This document shows, piece by piece, positions 21,431-33,711 of a stretch of DNA of 64,000 nucleotides. Position 1 is the stretch's first letter. Every line of letters begins with the position of its first letter. This DNA is from Mesorhizobium qingshengii (GTDB lineage Bacteria; Pseudomonadota; Alphaproteobacteria; Rhizobiales; Rhizobiaceae), in NCBI RefSeq assembly GCF_900103325.1, contig NZ_FMXM01000003.1, forward strand, positions 545,755-609,754. The letters run 5' to 3'. A program made the translations under genes and the position numbers. The notes below the pieces were generated by a model. It had not been told where the DNA came from, ran no database searches, and saw only the letters and a program-made list of their open reading frames with translations.

Positions 21431-23950
21431 ATGGAATCCAAGCGTTTTCCTCGGGTCAATTCATTGAATACAGCTTCGCCCGATGATCCCGAGGGTGAGC
21501 GTTTCAACGGCATGAGCGACAAGGTAGATGGCCGGCAGGCTGGCGCAGCCAGGGCCGGCCATTCCCCGCGGTTTGTTGATCTCGGCGGCAACGAAAGCCC
21601 TGCCTGGCAAGACTATTTCTTCCTGGCGCCGAATGTGCGGTTCACGCGCACGCCAGATTACGAAGCCAACACGCGCCGTCCGCAGCACGACCAGATTGCC
21701 GTCGAGCAAAGCGAAGCACAGGTGCCGCCGGCGCGGCAGGGAAGCACACAAGCCACCGGGGCTGCGGCATCCCACGCAGCCTCGTCCCCGCCATTGTCGG
21801 TGCCGATGAAAAGCCCCGCTTTGGACGTGGCCCGGCCGCCTGCCGGCAACAGGGCCATGATGCGTGAGAGACCGCCGGTGCCGGCCACGGCGCCGGCTGC
21901 GCCGGTGGGTCCGAGGATGGCAGCGACGGCACGCGCACCCGCAGCGTCTGCCCAGAGGACGGCGGCGGTCAAGACGACCGGCCGCGAAAATGTGCGCTGG
22001 CCCTATCTGTCGGATCACGTCTTTTTCGAGGTCATGGCGCCCTACATGATCGAAGGTCCGTCACCAGCGCCGCGCGCCGTCCCGGTTCGGCGCACAGCCG
22101 CGCCGGTTGCCGAACAGGTCGACGTTCGTGCCACGCCAACGGCCGATCTCACCTCGTCGTTCCGTGTCATTGAATGCCTGCCAGGCTTGCAAGCGCCGTC
22201 AGCCGTGCCGGACGTCCGCCCGGCCAATTCGAACGAAGCCGCGGTGCAGCCGGCGGCGGTCGCAATTCCTGCCACTGTGAGCAACGCCATTTCGGTACGA
22301 GCCGTGCCGGCTCCGGAAGAGACCGTGCCGGTTCCGGTCGCGCGCGTATCTTCGCCACTGCCCATGGCCGGCAGGATTGTGTCAATGACGACCGGCGGTC
22401 CCTATGAGCTTCCCTCCGAAGAGCTGTTGCAGCAGCCGCCGGAGGGACAAGGCTTTTACATGTCGCAGGAGCGGCTCGAGCAGAACGCCGATCTTCTGGA
22501 AAGCGTGCTCGAGGATTTCGGCGTGCGCGGCGAGATCATTCATGTTCGCCCAGGCCCGGTCGTCACGCTCTATGAGTTCGAGCCGGCACCCGGTGTCAAA
22601 TCCTCCCGTGTCATCGGGCTTGCCGACGATATCGCCCGCTCCATGTCGGCGATTTCGGCGCGCGTCGCTGTCGTGCCTGGCCGAAACGTCATCGGCATCG
22701 AACTTCCGAACGAGACGCGCGAAACCGTCTATTTCCGCGAGCTGATCGAATCGGAGGGTTTTCGTAAGACCAGCTGCAAGCTGGCGCTTTGTCTCGGCAA
22801 GACGATCGGCGGTGAGCCGGTCATCGCCGAACTGGCGAAGATGCCCCATTTGCTCGTCGCCGGCACCACCGGCTCCGGCAAGTCGGTCGCCATCAACACC
22901 ATGATCCTGTCCTTGCTTTACCGGCTGAAGCCGGAAGAGTGCCGGCTGATCATGGTCGACCCAAAGATGCTCGAACTCTCCGTCTATGACGGCATCCCGC
23001 ATCTCCTGACCCCCGTCGTCACCGATCCCAAAAAAGCCGTCACCGCACTCAAATGGGCGGTGCGCGAGATGGAGGACCGCTATCGCAAGATGGCGCGGCT
23101 CGGTGTGCGCAACATCGACGGCTACAACGAGCGCGCCGCCGTCGCCCGCGACAAGGGCGAGACGGTTGTCATGACCGTGCAGGCCGGCTTCGAAAAGGGC
23201 ACTGGCGAACCGCTTTTCGAGCAGCAGGAAATCGACCTTGCGCCGATGCCGTACATCGTCGTCATCGTCGATGAGATGGCCGATCTGATGATGGTTGCCG
23301 GCAAGGAGATCGAAGGCGCCATCCAGCGTCTGGCGCAGATGGCGCGCGCCGCCGGCATCCACCTGATCATGGCAACGCAACGCCCCTCGGTCGATGTCAT
23401 CACGGGCACGATCAAGGCGAACTTCCCAACCCGGATTTCCTTCCAGGTGACATCCAAGATCGACAGCCGCACCATCCTCGGTGAGCAGGGCGCCGAACAG
23501 CTGCTCGGCCAGGGCGACATGTTGCACATGATGGGCGGGGGGCGCATTTCCCGCGTGCATGGACCCTTTGTTTCCGACGCGGAGGTCGAGCATGTCGTGG
23601 CGCATCTGAAGGCGCAAGGCCGGCCTGAATATCTGGAAACCGTGACAGCCGACGAGGATGAGGAAGAAACCGAAGACGACCAGGGCGCGGTCTTCGACAA
23701 GGGATCCGTTGCGGCCGAAGACAGCGATGCCATTTACGATGAGGCGGTCAAGGTGGTGGTGCGTGACAAGAAGTGTTCGACGTCCTACATCCAGCGCCGC
23801 CTCGGCATCGGTTACAACCGCGCCGCATCCCTGGTCGAGCGCATGGAAAAGGAAGGGTTGGTCGGCGCACCCAACCATGTCGGCAAACGCGAGATCATCA
23901 TGGGGCGGCGCCAGCAGGTGAGCGCGCCTGACGATGACGGCATCGATTGA
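21431..23950 (+). CDS. FtsK/SpoIIIE-type DNA translocase lacking membrane segments
   Basis: An 839-residue protein. Residues 1 to about 330 are Ala/Pro-rich, low in complexity and contain no hydrophobic helix. An alpha/beta translocase motor follows, with Walker A GTTGSGKS (478-485), Walker B ([12 protein letters not shown]) and the RecA-like core, then an acidic linker ([10 protein letters not shown]) and a C-terminal winged-helix gamma domain ([21 protein letters not shown]) that reads polar DNA sequences and XerD. Canonical FtsK carries four N-terminal membrane helices; here they are missing, which fits the soluble second FtsK seen in some Rhizobiales. ATG 21431 was chosen; TTG 21425 and ATG 21509-21520 are alternatives. 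Confidence 0.85.
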   Translation: MESKRFPRVNSLNTASPDDPEGERFNGMSDKVDGRQAGAARAGHSPRFVDLGGNESPAWQDYFFLAPNVRFTRTPDYEANTRRPQHDQIAVEQSEAQVPPARQGSTQATGAAASHAASSPPLSVPMKSPALDVARPPAGNRAMMRERPPVPATAPAAPVGPRMAATARAPAASAQRTAAVKTTGRENVRWPYLSDHVFFEVMAPYMIEGPSPAPRAVPVRRTAAPVAEQVDVRATPTADLTSSFRVIECLPGLQAPSAVPDVRPANSNEAAVQPAAVAIPATVSNAISVRAVPAPEETVPVPVARVSSPLPMAGRIVSMTTGGPYELPSEELLQQPPEGQGFYMSQERLEQNADLLESVLEDFGVRGEIIHVRPGPVVTLYEFEPAPGVKSSRVIGLADDIARSMSAISARVAVVPGRNVIGIELPNETRETVYFRELIESEGFRKTSCKLALCLGKTIGGEPVIAELAKMPHLLVAGTTGSGKSVAINTMILSLLYRLKPEECRLIMVDPKMLELSVYDGIPHLLTPVVTDPKKAVTALKWAVREMEDRYRKMARLGVRNIDGYNERAAVARDKGETVVMTVQAGFEKGTGEPLFEQQEIDLAPMPYIVVIVDEMADLMMVAGKEIEGAIQRLAQMARAAGIHLIMATQRPSVDVITGTIKANFPTRISFQVTSKIDSRTILGEQGAEQLLGQGDMLHMMGGGRISRVHGPFVSDAEVEHVVAHLKAQGRPEYLETVTADEDEEETEDDQGAVFDKGSVAAEDSDAIYDEAVKVVVRDKKCSTSYIQRRLGIGYNRAASLVERMEKEGLVGAPNHVGKREIIMGRRQQVSAPDDDGID

Positions 23951-23994
23951 GCGGTAGCGCCTTTGGCGATGCGGCTTCTTCGGAAGCGCATATG

Positions 23995-24022
23995 AAAAAA
24001 GGCCGGTTGCCCGGCCTTTTTT
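23995..24022. terminator. Bidirectional intrinsic terminator between ftsK-type gene and transaldolase
   Basis: AAAAAA, GGCCGG, a TTGC loop, CCGGCC and TTTTTT form a compact symmetric hairpin with a T-tract on both strands. It ends both the plus-strand ftsK-type gene and the minus-strand transaldolase gene. Confidence 0.92.
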
Positions 24023-24041
24023 GTCAAAGCGGCGACTGGCT

Positions 24042-24698
24042 TCAGCCGATCTTCTGGCCGGTCTTCGCCCAGTCGGCCAGGAACTGCTCCAGGCCCTTGT
24101 CGGTCAGCGGATGCTTGACCAGCGCTTTCAGCGTCGCCGGCGGGGCCGTAACAACATCGGCGCCGATCAGTGCTGCCTGCTTGACATGGTTCACGGTGCG
24201 AACCGAAGCGACGAGGATCTCGGTCTGGAAGTCGTAATTGTCGTAGATCTGCCGGATCTCCTGGATCAATTCCATGCCATCCGAGCCGGTGTCGTCGACG
24301 CGGCCGACGAAGGGCGAGATGAAGGAGGCGCCGGCCTTGGCGGCGAGCAGCGCCTGGTTGGCCGAGAAGCAGAGCGTGACGTTGACCATGCGGTTCATCT
24401 GCGTGCGGATCGTCTTGCAGGCCTTCAGTCCGTCGAGCGTCAGCGGCACCTTGATGCAGACATTGGGCGCGATCTTGGCCAGCACCTCGGCCTCCGCCAT
24501 CATGTCCTTGTACTCGGTCGCCACGACTTCCGCCGAGACCGGACCTTCGACGATATCGCAGATCTGCTTGGTGACGTCGGCGATCTTGCCGCCCGATTTG
24601 AGAATCAGCGACGGGTTGGTGGTGACGCCGTCGAGCAGTCCCAGATCGTTCAGCTCACGGATATCCTTGATGTCGGCGGTGTCGACAAAAAATTTCAT
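24042..24698 (-). CDS. tal: Transaldolase of the small MipB/TalC (fructose-6-phosphate aldolase-like) type
   Basis: A 218-residue class I aldolase, beginning [16 protein letters not shown]. The Schiff-base lysine is K83 in NVCIKVPLT, with [14 protein letters not shown] and [11 protein letters not shown] completing the active site. The length and motifs are those of the short decameric transaldolases of the pentose phosphate pathway; members of this group act either as transaldolases or as fructose-6-phosphate aldolases, and sequence reading alone does not separate them. GGAG lies 6 bases before ATG 24698. It is divergent from priA, the usual arrangement in related genomes. Confidence 0.9.
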   Translation of the reverse strand: MKFFVDTADIKDIRELNDLGLLDGVTTNPSLILKSGGKIADVTKQICDIVEGPVSAEVVATEYKDMMAEAEVLAKIAPNVCIKVPLTLDGLKACKTIRTQMNRMVNVTLCFSANQALLAAKAGASFISPFVGRVDDTGSDGMELIQEIRQIYDNYDFQTEILVASVRTVNHVKQAALIGADVVTAPPATLKALVKHPLTDKGLEQFLADWAKTGQKIG

Positions 24699-24750
24699 GG
24701 CGGTCTCCTGACGATTTCGTCGTGCCGACAAGGGCACGTTCAGCGTTGCG

Positions 24751-24768
24751 CTTTGATCTAGACCAAAG
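24751..24768. promoter_or_regulatory. FNR/FixK-like palindrome between tal and priA
   Basis: CTTTGATCT-AGACCAAAG is an 18-base palindrome with one mismatch. It resembles the FNR/FixK consensus TTGAT-N4-ATCAA, with ACCAA in place of ATCAA. It is 20 bases before the priA start and about 50 before the tal start, so it could repress priA or activate tal at low oxygen. Assignment is by consensus only. Confidence 0.35.
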
Positions 24769-24788
24769 TCGGGGCAAGGTCACGCCTC

Positions 24789-26972
24789 ATGATCGAAGAT
24801 TCGCCCTTTGTCGCGGCCGCACCGGTGCTGGTGCCGATGCCCGCAGAACGCCCCTACACCTACGCAGTGCCAACAGGCATGCGTGTGGTGCCGGGTTCGA
24901 TCGTGCGTGTGCCGCTCGGCCCGCGCCAGGTCGCCGGTATCGTCTGGGATGGCGCCGTCGAGAAGGTCGACGCAAGAAAGCTGCGTCCCATCGAGCAGGT
25001 CTTCGATTGCCCGCCGATCGACCGCGCGATGCGCCGTTTTGTCGACTGGGTGGCGCAGTACACGCTGTCGCCGCCGGGCATGGTGGCGCGCATGCTGCTC
25101 AGGGCGCCGGAGGCCTTCGATCCCGAACCGTGGATCGAAGGGCTGCAACGCACCCGCATCGCACCCGACCGGATGACGGGGGCGAGAGAGCGCGTGCTGG
25201 AGACAGCCGAAGGCGGTCTTGCCTGGACGCGGTCGGGCCTCGCCCATGCGGCCGGTGTATCGTCGACGGTGATCGACGGCCTGAAGGCGCAAGGCGTGTT
25301 CGAGACGGTGATGATCCCGCCGCGACCGGTGGTGGCCGCGCCCGATTCCGGCTATGCCATGCCGGAATTGATGCCGGACCAGAGTGACGCGGCGCTGATG
25401 CTGCGCGCCAATGTCGCAGCCGGCGTGTTCAATGTCGCGCTGCTCGACGGCGTCACCGGCTCGGGCAAGACCGAGGTCTATTTCGAGGCGGTGGCGGCGG
25501 CGCTCGACCAGGGCAAGCAGGTGCTGATCCTGCTGCCGGAGATCGCGCTGACGCATGCCTTTCTCGAACGCTTCCAGCAACGCTTTGGCGCCAAGCCGGG
25601 CGAATGGCATTCCGACCTGCCGCCGAGGATGCGGGAACGGGTCTGGCGGCAAGTGGCGGAGGGCGGCGTGCGTGTCGTCGCCGGCGCGCGTTCGGCGCTG
25701 TTCCTGCCGTTCAAGGAGCTTGGCCTGATCGTCGTCGACGAGGAACACGACCCTGCCTACAAGCAGGAAGACCGCGTCTTCTACAATGCGCGCGACATGG
25801 CGGTGGTGCGCGGCCATATCGGCAGCTTTCCGGTCGTGCTGGCGTCGGCGACGCCATCGGTCGAAAGCCGCGTCAATGCCCAGCAGGGTCGATACAGCAG
25901 GGCCGTGCTCACCGCCCGCTTCGCCGAGGCGGCGCTGCCGCACCTCAAGGCGATCGACATGCGGCGCGCGCCGCCCGCGCGCGGCGGCTTCCTGTCTCCG
26001 GTGCTGCTCGACCATATGCGCCAGACGCTTGAGAGGAAGGAGCAGTCGCTGCTGTTCCTCAACCGGCGCGGCTATGCGCCGCTGACGCTGTGCCGGGTCT
26101 GCGGCCATCGCTTCGGCTGTCCGGTCTGCTCGGCCTGGCTGGTCGAGCATCGCTTCCGCGGCCAGCTCGTCTGCCATCATTGCGGGCACAATGAGCGCCG
26201 TCCCGAGGCCTGCCCGGAATGCGGCACGCTCGATCATCTGGTGGCTTGTGGGCCAGGCGTCGAGCGCATCGCCGAGGAGGTCGTCGCGCATTTCCCCGAC
26301 GCGCGCACCATCGTTTTGTCGTCCGACCTGATGGGCGGCGTGCGGCGGCTGCGGCTGGAGCTGGAGGCGATCGCCAATGGCGAGGCCGACATCGTCATCG
26401 GCACGCAACTGGTCGCCAAGGGCCACAACTTCCCCAACATGACCCTGGTCGGCGTCGTCGACGCCGATCTCGGCCTGGCCAATGGCGATCCGCGCGCCGC
26501 CGAGCGCACCTTCCAGCTGCTCAGCCAGGTGACCGGCCGCGCCGGCCGCACCGGCAAGAAGAGCCTCGGCCTGCTGCAGACCTTCCAACCCGATCATCCG
26601 GTGATGCGGGCGATCGTCTCCGGCGATGCCGAGGCTTTTTACGAACGCGAGATCGCCGAGCGCGAGCGGGCGGCCTTGCCGCCCTTCGGCCGGCTCGCCG
26701 GCGTCATCGTCAGCGCGGTGACGCGAGCGGAAGCCGAGGGCCACGCACGCGGCCTGCGTCGCGCCGCGCCCGAGGCCACCGACCTGTTCGTGCTCGGGCC
26801 GGCCGAGGCGCCGCTGTCCTTGCTCGGCGGCCGTCACCGCTTCCGGCTGCTGATCCAGGGCGAAAAGCGCGCCGACATGCAAGGCTTCATCCGCGCCATG
26901 CTGGCCAACGGGCCGAAGCAGCGCGGCTCGGTCAGGGTGCAGGTCGACATCGACCCGCAGAGCTTTTTGTAG
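24789..26972 (+). CDS. priA: Primosomal protein N' (replication restart helicase PriA)
   Basis: A 727-residue superfamily 2 helicase that recognises stalled forks and reloads DnaB. The N-terminal 3'-DNA-end binding domain is followed by Walker A GVTGSGKTE (221-229), a DEEH box in VDEEHDPAYKQ, and the paired-cysteine zinc module (CRVCGHRFGCPVC, then CHHCG and CPECG). The helicase C-terminal motifs VTGRAGRTGKKS are intact. It lies just upstream of the racemase gene and about 1.5 kb before the F1 operon, as in related Rhizobiales. Confidence 0.95.
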   Translation: MIEDSPFVAAAPVLVPMPAERPYTYAVPTGMRVVPGSIVRVPLGPRQVAGIVWDGAVEKVDARKLRPIEQVFDCPPIDRAMRRFVDWVAQYTLSPPGMVARMLLRAPEAFDPEPWIEGLQRTRIAPDRMTGARERVLETAEGGLAWTRSGLAHAAGVSSTVIDGLKAQGVFETVMIPPRPVVAAPDSGYAMPELMPDQSDAALMLRANVAAGVFNVALLDGVTGSGKTEVYFEAVAAALDQGKQVLILLPEIALTHAFLERFQQRFGAKPGEWHSDLPPRMRERVWRQVAEGGVRVVAGARSALFLPFKELGLIVVDEEHDPAYKQEDRVFYNARDMAVVRGHIGSFPVVLASATPSVESRVNAQQGRYSRAVLTARFAEAALPHLKAIDMRRAPPARGGFLSPVLLDHMRQTLERKEQSLLFLNRRGYAPLTLCRVCGHRFGCPVCSAWLVEHRFRGQLVCHHCGHNERRPEACPECGTLDHLVACGPGVERIAEEVVAHFPDARTIVLSSDLMGGVRRLRLELEAIANGEADIVIGTQLVAKGHNFPNMTLVGVVDADLGLANGDPRAAERTFQLLSQVTGRAGRTGKKSLGLLQTFQPDHPVMRAIVSGDAEAFYEREIAERERAALPPFGRLAGVIVSAVTRAEAEGHARGLRRAAPEATDLFVLGPAEAPLSLLGGRHRFRLLIQGEKRADMQGFIRAMLANGPKQRGSVRVQVDIDPQSFL

Positions 26973-27016
26973 GGTCGCGATATCAGCGCTCGGCCCAAGC
27001 CGGAGAGAGATGGAAG

Positions 27017-27712
27017 ATGAAAACCCTTGGCCTTCTGGGCGGCATGAGCTGGGAATCGACCGCCATCTACTACCGCCTGCTCAACGAGATGGTGCGCGAG
27101 CGCCTGGGCGGCTTGCATTCGGCGAAACTGCTGCTGTGGTCGTTCGACTTCGCCGAGATCGCCGAGCGGCAGCATCATGGCGACTGGGACGGCGCCGGCG
27201 TGCTTCTCGTCGAAGCGGCGCGCAAGCTCGAGGCGGGCGGCGCGGAGGGCCTGCTTCTGTGCACCAACACCATGCACAGGCTGGCCGATCAGGTGCAGGC
27301 GTCCGTATCGATCCCGCTGATCCACATCGCCGACGCCACCGCGGTGGCGATCAAGCGCACCGGCATGCAGCGCCCGGCGCTGCTGGCGACCCGCTTCACC
27401 ATGGAGCAGGATTTCTACAAGGGCCGCCTCGCCGACAAACATGGTCTGCGGCCCGTCGTGCCCGATGCGGCCGGGCGCGACATGGTCCATCGCGTCATCT
27501 ACGAGGAACTGTGCCAGGGCGTCGTCGCCGAAGCCTCCAAGGCGGCCTATATTGCCGAGACCGAACGCCTGCGGCGCGAAGAGGCGGCCGACAGCGTCAT
27601 CATGGGCTGCACCGAGATCACCATGCTCATCGGCCAGCAGGACTTCGACATCCCGGTCTTCGACACGACGCGCATTCATGTCGAAGCGGCGGTCGAGTTC
27701 GCGCTGGGCTGA
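27017..27712 (+). CDS. Aspartate/glutamate racemase family protein (YgeA-like)
   Basis: A 231-residue PLP-independent amino-acid racemase. It starts MKTLGLLGGMSWESTAIYYR, and the two catalytic cysteines are C82 (LLCTNTMH) and C198 (IMGCTEI), as required for the two-base mechanism. YgeA-type members act broadly on hydrophobic and basic amino acids, so aspartate specificity should not be assumed. The start follows GGAAG closely (GAGATGGAAGATG); the longer upstream open frame overlaps priA and is spurious. Confidence 0.88.
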   Translation: MKTLGLLGGMSWESTAIYYRLLNEMVRERLGGLHSAKLLLWSFDFAEIAERQHHGDWDGAGVLLVEAARKLEAGGAEGLLLCTNTMHRLADQVQASVSIPLIHIADATAVAIKRTGMQRPALLATRFTMEQDFYKGRLADKHGLRPVVPDAAGRDMVHRVIYEELCQGVVAEASKAAYIAETERLRREEAADSVIMGCTEITMLIGQQDFDIPVFDTTRIHVEAAVEFALG

Positions 27713-27810
27713 CCGGCTTCCGCTCGAAAATCGCCGACGCCTATCTGGCGCATGTCTGCGCCTTGGCTAGAATGCCCGGAATTTCAAAGCAGGCATTTCG
27801 AGGGGACACG

Positions 27811-28206
27811 ATGGATTTTGCGTTTCCATGGCCGATGAGCCAGGGCGAATGGCTGGCTTGGTCGAGCGCGGTCGTCACCGCGCTGCTCGGTCTTCTGTTT
27901 TTTCTGGCGCCTGCCCTGGCCTTTCGTGTCCTGCGCTTGCAGGTCAAGCCCGAGAAGGCGGCGGCGATCGCCGAGGGGCGCGGCAGAATGTCGGGCTTTT
28001 ATCTCGGCGTCGGCCTGTGCTGCATCCTGCTGGCGCAGCCGCTGATCTACATGACGCTTGGCTTCTCCTGGCTGTTCACCGCCTTCGGCAGGCTGCTGTC
28101 GATGATGTCGGATGGCGCCAACACGCCTTTCAACTGGGTCTCCATTGTGGTGGAATTGGCGCTGGCGGCGTTGCCGCTCGCCTTCGCCTTCGGCTTTGTG
28201 CCTTGA
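27811..28206 (+). CDS. Small integral membrane protein (DUF4345-like)
   Basis: A 131-residue protein with four hydrophobic helices (about residues 14-38, 62-82, 84-98 and 107-128) and a conserved EGRGRMSGFYLGVGLCC segment before the second. The pattern fits DUF4345, a family of small inner-membrane proteins without known function. ATG 27811 follows CGAGGGGACACG. It is about 100 bases after the racemase stop and 250 before the F1 operon, with no functional link visible. Confidence 0.6.
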   Translation: MDFAFPWPMSQGEWLAWSSAVVTALLGLLFFLAPALAFRVLRLQVKPEKAAAIAEGRGRMSGFYLGVGLCCILLAQPLIYMTLGFSWLFTAFGRLLSMMSDGANTPFNWVSIVVELALAALPLAFAFGFVP

Positions 28207-28452
28207 ATCCTTAGCTATTCCGGGGCGCAAGACGGGTGACTTTCGCCGGATGCGACAATAGTGCCTGAAAACCATGCGGAACGACGCATTGCGGTCTTAA
28301 AATGCCTGTGCTAGACGGCAATCGACTTTCGGCCGGGGATAGCGGAAGCCGCGCCTCCGTGCTCGAAAAAATGCAGTAAGGTCAAAGATTTAGCCAGAGT
28401 TTTTGCTCGCGCCAACAATCTGCGGCCTGTCAGACAAGAGAAAAGACGGTCC

Positions 28453-29013
28453 GTGGCCCAATCGTCATCGCCAATCTCAGGTGTCGCAGAACGCTATGCG
28501 GGTTCGCTGTTCGAACTCGCGCTGCAGGCAAATTCCATCGCCAAGGTCGAGGCCGACCTCAACAGTTTCGAAGCGATGCTCGCGGGCAGCGCCGATCTTA
28601 CCCGGCTGATCAACAGCCCGGTGTTTTCCAGCGAGGACCAGGCCAAGGCTATCGCGGCGATCGCCGACAAGGCCAAGATCACCGGCCTCACCGGCAATTT
28701 TCTGCGCGTCGTCGCCAGGAACCGCCGGCTGTTCGCCATCCCCGGCATGATCAGGGCATTCCGCCAGATCGCCGCCGAACATCGTGGCGAGACTGCTGCC
28801 GAAGTGACGTCGGCTCATGAGCTGACCGCCGCCCAGCAGACCGAACTCAAGGCGGCGCTGAAGGGCGTTGCCGGCAAGGATGTGGCCATTTCCGTCACCG
28901 TCGATCAGTCGCTGCTCGGCGGGCTGGTGGTCAAGATGGGCTCGCGCCAGATCGATACGTCGCTCAAAACCAAACTCAATTCGCTCAAGCTTGCACTGAA
29001 AGAGGTCGGCTGA
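28453..29013 (+). CDS. atpH: F1 ATP synthase subunit delta (OSCP)
   Basis: A 186-residue peripheral-stalk subunit that links the F1 head to subunit b. It has the N-terminal six-helix domain ([30 protein letters not shown]) and the conserved C-terminal [26 protein letters not shown]. The start codon is GTG 28453. It is the first gene of atpHAGDC; F0 genes are not in the window, as usual in Alphaproteobacteria. The stop overlaps the atpA start by one base (TGATG). Confidence 0.95.
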   Translation: MAQSSSPISGVAERYAGSLFELALQANSIAKVEADLNSFEAMLAGSADLTRLINSPVFSSEDQAKAIAAIADKAKITGLTGNFLRVVARNRRLFAIPGMIRAFRQIAAEHRGETAAEVTSAHELTAAQQTELKAALKGVAGKDVAISVTVDQSLLGGLVVKMGSRQIDTSLKTKLNSLKLALKEVG

Positions 29014-30542
29014 TGGACATCCGCGCCGCGGAAATTTCCGCAATTCTGAGAGACCAGATCAAGAATTTTGGCAAGGAGGCCGAGGTCTCCGAAGTAGGAC
29101 AGGTGCTGTCCGTCGGTGACGGTATCGCCCGCGTCTACGGCCTCGACAACGTCCAGGCCGGCGAGATGGTCGAATTCCCCGGCGGCATCCGCGGCATGGC
29201 GCTCAACCTCGAAGCCGACAATGTCGGCGTCGTCATCTTCGGTGCCGACCGTGACATCAAGGAAGGCGACATCGTCAAGCGCACTGGCGCCATCGTCGAC
29301 GTTCCCGTCGGCCCCGGCCTGCTCGGCCGCGTCGTCGACGCGCTCGGCAACCCGATCGACGGCAAGGGCCCGATCAAGGCAGTCGAGCGCAAGCGCGTCG
29401 ACGTCAAGGCGCCCGGCATCATCCCGCGCAAGTCGGTGCATGAGCCGATGTCGACCGGCCTCAAGGCCATCGATGCGCTGATCCCGGTCGGTCGCGGCCA
29501 GCGCGAGCTGGTCATCGGCGACCGTCAGACCGGCAAGACCGCCATCATCCTCGACACGATGCTCAACCAGAAGTCGGTGCACGACAACGGCCCCGAGAAG
29601 GAAAAGCTCTACTGCGTCTACGTCGCCGTTGGTCAGAAGCGCTCGACGGTCGCGCAGTTCGTCAAGGTGCTGGAAGAGCGCGGCGCGCTGGAATACTCGA
29701 TCATCATCGCCGCCACCGCGTCCGATCCGGCGCCGATGCAGTTCCTGGCGCCGTTCGCCGGCTGCACCATGGGTGAATATTTCCGCGACAATGGCATGCA
29801 TGCGCTGATCAGCTACGACGATCTGTCGAAGCAGGCCGTCGCTTACCGCCAGATGTCGCTGCTGCTGCGCCGCCCGCCGGGCCGCGAAGCCTATCCGGGC
29901 GACGTCTTCTATCTGCATTCGCGCCTGCTCGAGCGCGCCGCCAAGCTCAATGACGACATGGGCGCCGGTTCGCTGACCGCCCTGCCGATCATCGAGACGC
30001 AGGCCAATGACGTTTCGGCCTACATCCCGACCAACGTGATCTCGATCACCGACGGCCAGATCTTCCTGGAAACCAATCTGTTCTTCCAGGGCATCCGTCC
30101 CGCCGTCAACGTTGGCCTGTCGGTCAGCCGCGTCGGCTCTGCCGCGCAGGTCAAGGCGATGAAGCAGGTCGCCGGCTCGATCAAGGGCGAGCTCGCGCAG
30201 TACCGCGAAATGGCGGCCTTCGCGCAGTTCGGCTCGGATCTCGACGCCGCCACGCAGCGCCTGCTCAACCGCGGATCGCGCCTGACCGAGCTGCTGAAGC
30301 AGCCGCAGTTCTCGCCACTGAAGACGGAAGAGCAGGTCGCGGTGATCTTCGCCGGCGTCAACGGCTATCTCGACAAGCTGCCGGTCAACCAGGTCGGCAA
30401 GTTCGAGCATGGCCTGCTCAGCCACATGCGTGCGGCCGGCAAGGATGTGCTCGAGGCCATTCGCAAGGAAAAGGCGCTGTCGGACGATCTGCGCGCGAAG
30501 CTTAAGGCGGAAATCGACGCCTTCGCCAAGACCTTTGCTTGA
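29013..30542 (+). CDS. atpA: F1 ATP synthase subunit alpha
   Basis: A 509-residue non-catalytic nucleotide-binding subunit of the alpha3beta3 head. The P-loop is GDRQTGKT (about residues 169-176), with the N-terminal beta-barrel ([17 protein letters not shown]), the alpha-signature [17 protein letters not shown] and the arginine-finger region. Length is normal and no residues appear altered. It is the second gene of the operon, 32 bases before atpG. Confidence 0.97.
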   Translation: MDIRAAEISAILRDQIKNFGKEAEVSEVGQVLSVGDGIARVYGLDNVQAGEMVEFPGGIRGMALNLEADNVGVVIFGADRDIKEGDIVKRTGAIVDVPVGPGLLGRVVDALGNPIDGKGPIKAVERKRVDVKAPGIIPRKSVHEPMSTGLKAIDALIPVGRGQRELVIGDRQTGKTAIILDTMLNQKSVHDNGPEKEKLYCVYVAVGQKRSTVAQFVKVLEERGALEYSIIIAATASDPAPMQFLAPFAGCTMGEYFRDNGMHALISYDDLSKQAVAYRQMSLLLRRPPGREAYPGDVFYLHSRLLERAAKLNDDMGAGSLTALPIIETQANDVSAYIPTNVISITDGQIFLETNLFFQGIRPAVNVGLSVSRVGSAAQVKAMKQVAGSIKGELAQYREMAAFAQFGSDLDAATQRLLNRGSRLTELLKQPQFSPLKTEEQVAVIFAGVNGYLDKLPVNQVGKFEHGLLSHMRAAGKDVLEAIRKEKALSDDLRAKLKAEIDAFAKTFA

Positions 30543-30574
30543 ACGAAGCCGGACGACGGGATCAGGTTTGAAGC

Positions 30575-33138
<2,564 letters not shown>

Positions 33139-33140
<2 letters not shown>

Positions 33141-33249
33141 TTTAGGGAATAGGGAGTAGTCAGTAGCGGGTAGGGAATAGCAGCTGCGTGATGTGGGCCG
33201 GTCAGGACCACTTACTACTGCCTAGTTCCTATTCCCTACTCACTAAATT
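33139..33249. repeat. Large inverted repeat between atpD and atpC
   Basis: The 113-base atpD-atpC gap is almost all repeat. The left arm (AATTTAGGGAATAGGGAGTAG, split here by its GGGAATAG sub-repeats, at 33139-33180) is mirrored by the right arm ending CTATTCCCTACTCACTAAATT at 33249; the outermost 7 bases (AATTTAG/CTAAATT) pair perfectly. The GGGAATAG word also recurs directly in the left arm. It would form a long hairpin in the polycistronic mRNA just before the atpC start. Confidence 0.75.
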
Positions 33250-33253
33250 GATC

Positions 33254-33661
33254 ATGGCTGAAGCTTTCAAATTCGAACTGGTTTCGCCAGAGCGCCTGCT
33301 GGTTTCCGAGCAGGTCGAGTCCGTCGTCATTCCAGGCGCCGAAGGCGAGATGACCGTGATGGCGCATCACGCGCCGGTCATGACCACCATCAAGCCGGGT
33401 GTCGTCACGGTGAAGACTGCGTCGGGTGGCGAAGAGCGCTATGTCGTGTTCGGCGGTTTCGCCGACATCGTCCCGGCCGGTTGCACGCTGCTGGCGGAAT
33501 CGGCTGTCGCGGTGAAGGATGTCGATCGTGCCGATCTCGCGCGCCGCATCCAGGAAGCCAAGGAAGACGCCGCCGACGCCAAGGACGACCAGGCCCGCAG
33601 CAAGGCGGAACAGTTCCTCAGCCAACTCACCACGCTGGAAGGCGCCATCCTGCCGGCCTGA
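33254..33661 (+). CDS. atpC: F1 ATP synthase subunit epsilon
   Basis: A 135-residue rotor subunit that binds gamma and can inhibit ATP hydrolysis. The beta-sandwich domain is recognisable from VSPERLLVSEQVESVVIPGAEGE and MAHHAPVMTTIKPGVV; the C-terminal helical part (ARRIQEAKEDAADAKDD, then QLTTLEGAIL) is present. ATG 33254 is the only sensible start, yet the 30 bases before it (pyrimidine-rich, from the repeat) contain no Shine-Dalgarno sequence. Last gene of the operon. Confidence 0.95.
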   Translation: MAEAFKFELVSPERLLVSEQVESVVIPGAEGEMTVMAHHAPVMTTIKPGVVTVKTASGGEERYVVFGGFADIVPAGCTLLAESAVAVKDVDRADLARRIQEAKEDAADAKDDQARSKAEQFLSQLTTLEGAILPA

Positions 33662-33683
33662 GCCGGATCGCGATCGTGATTGG

Positions 33684-33709
33684 AAAAAGCGGGGCTTGCC
33701 CCGCTTTTT
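33684..33709. terminator. Intrinsic terminator after the atp operon
   Basis: AAAAAGCGGGG, a CTTG loop and CCCCGCTTTTT form a perfect hairpin with A- and T-tracts on both sides, 23 bases after the atpC stop and 2 bases before the stop of the convergent dehydrogenase. It serves both. Confidence 0.93.
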
Positions 33710-33711
33710 GT

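Noticed and set aside
21223..21486. 87-codon frame between lptE and the FtsK-type gene
   Set aside because: Overlaps the true ftsK-type start and shows no family character.
24780..26882. 700-codon open frame opposite priA
   Set aside because: Antisense shadow; no domain and no ribosome site.
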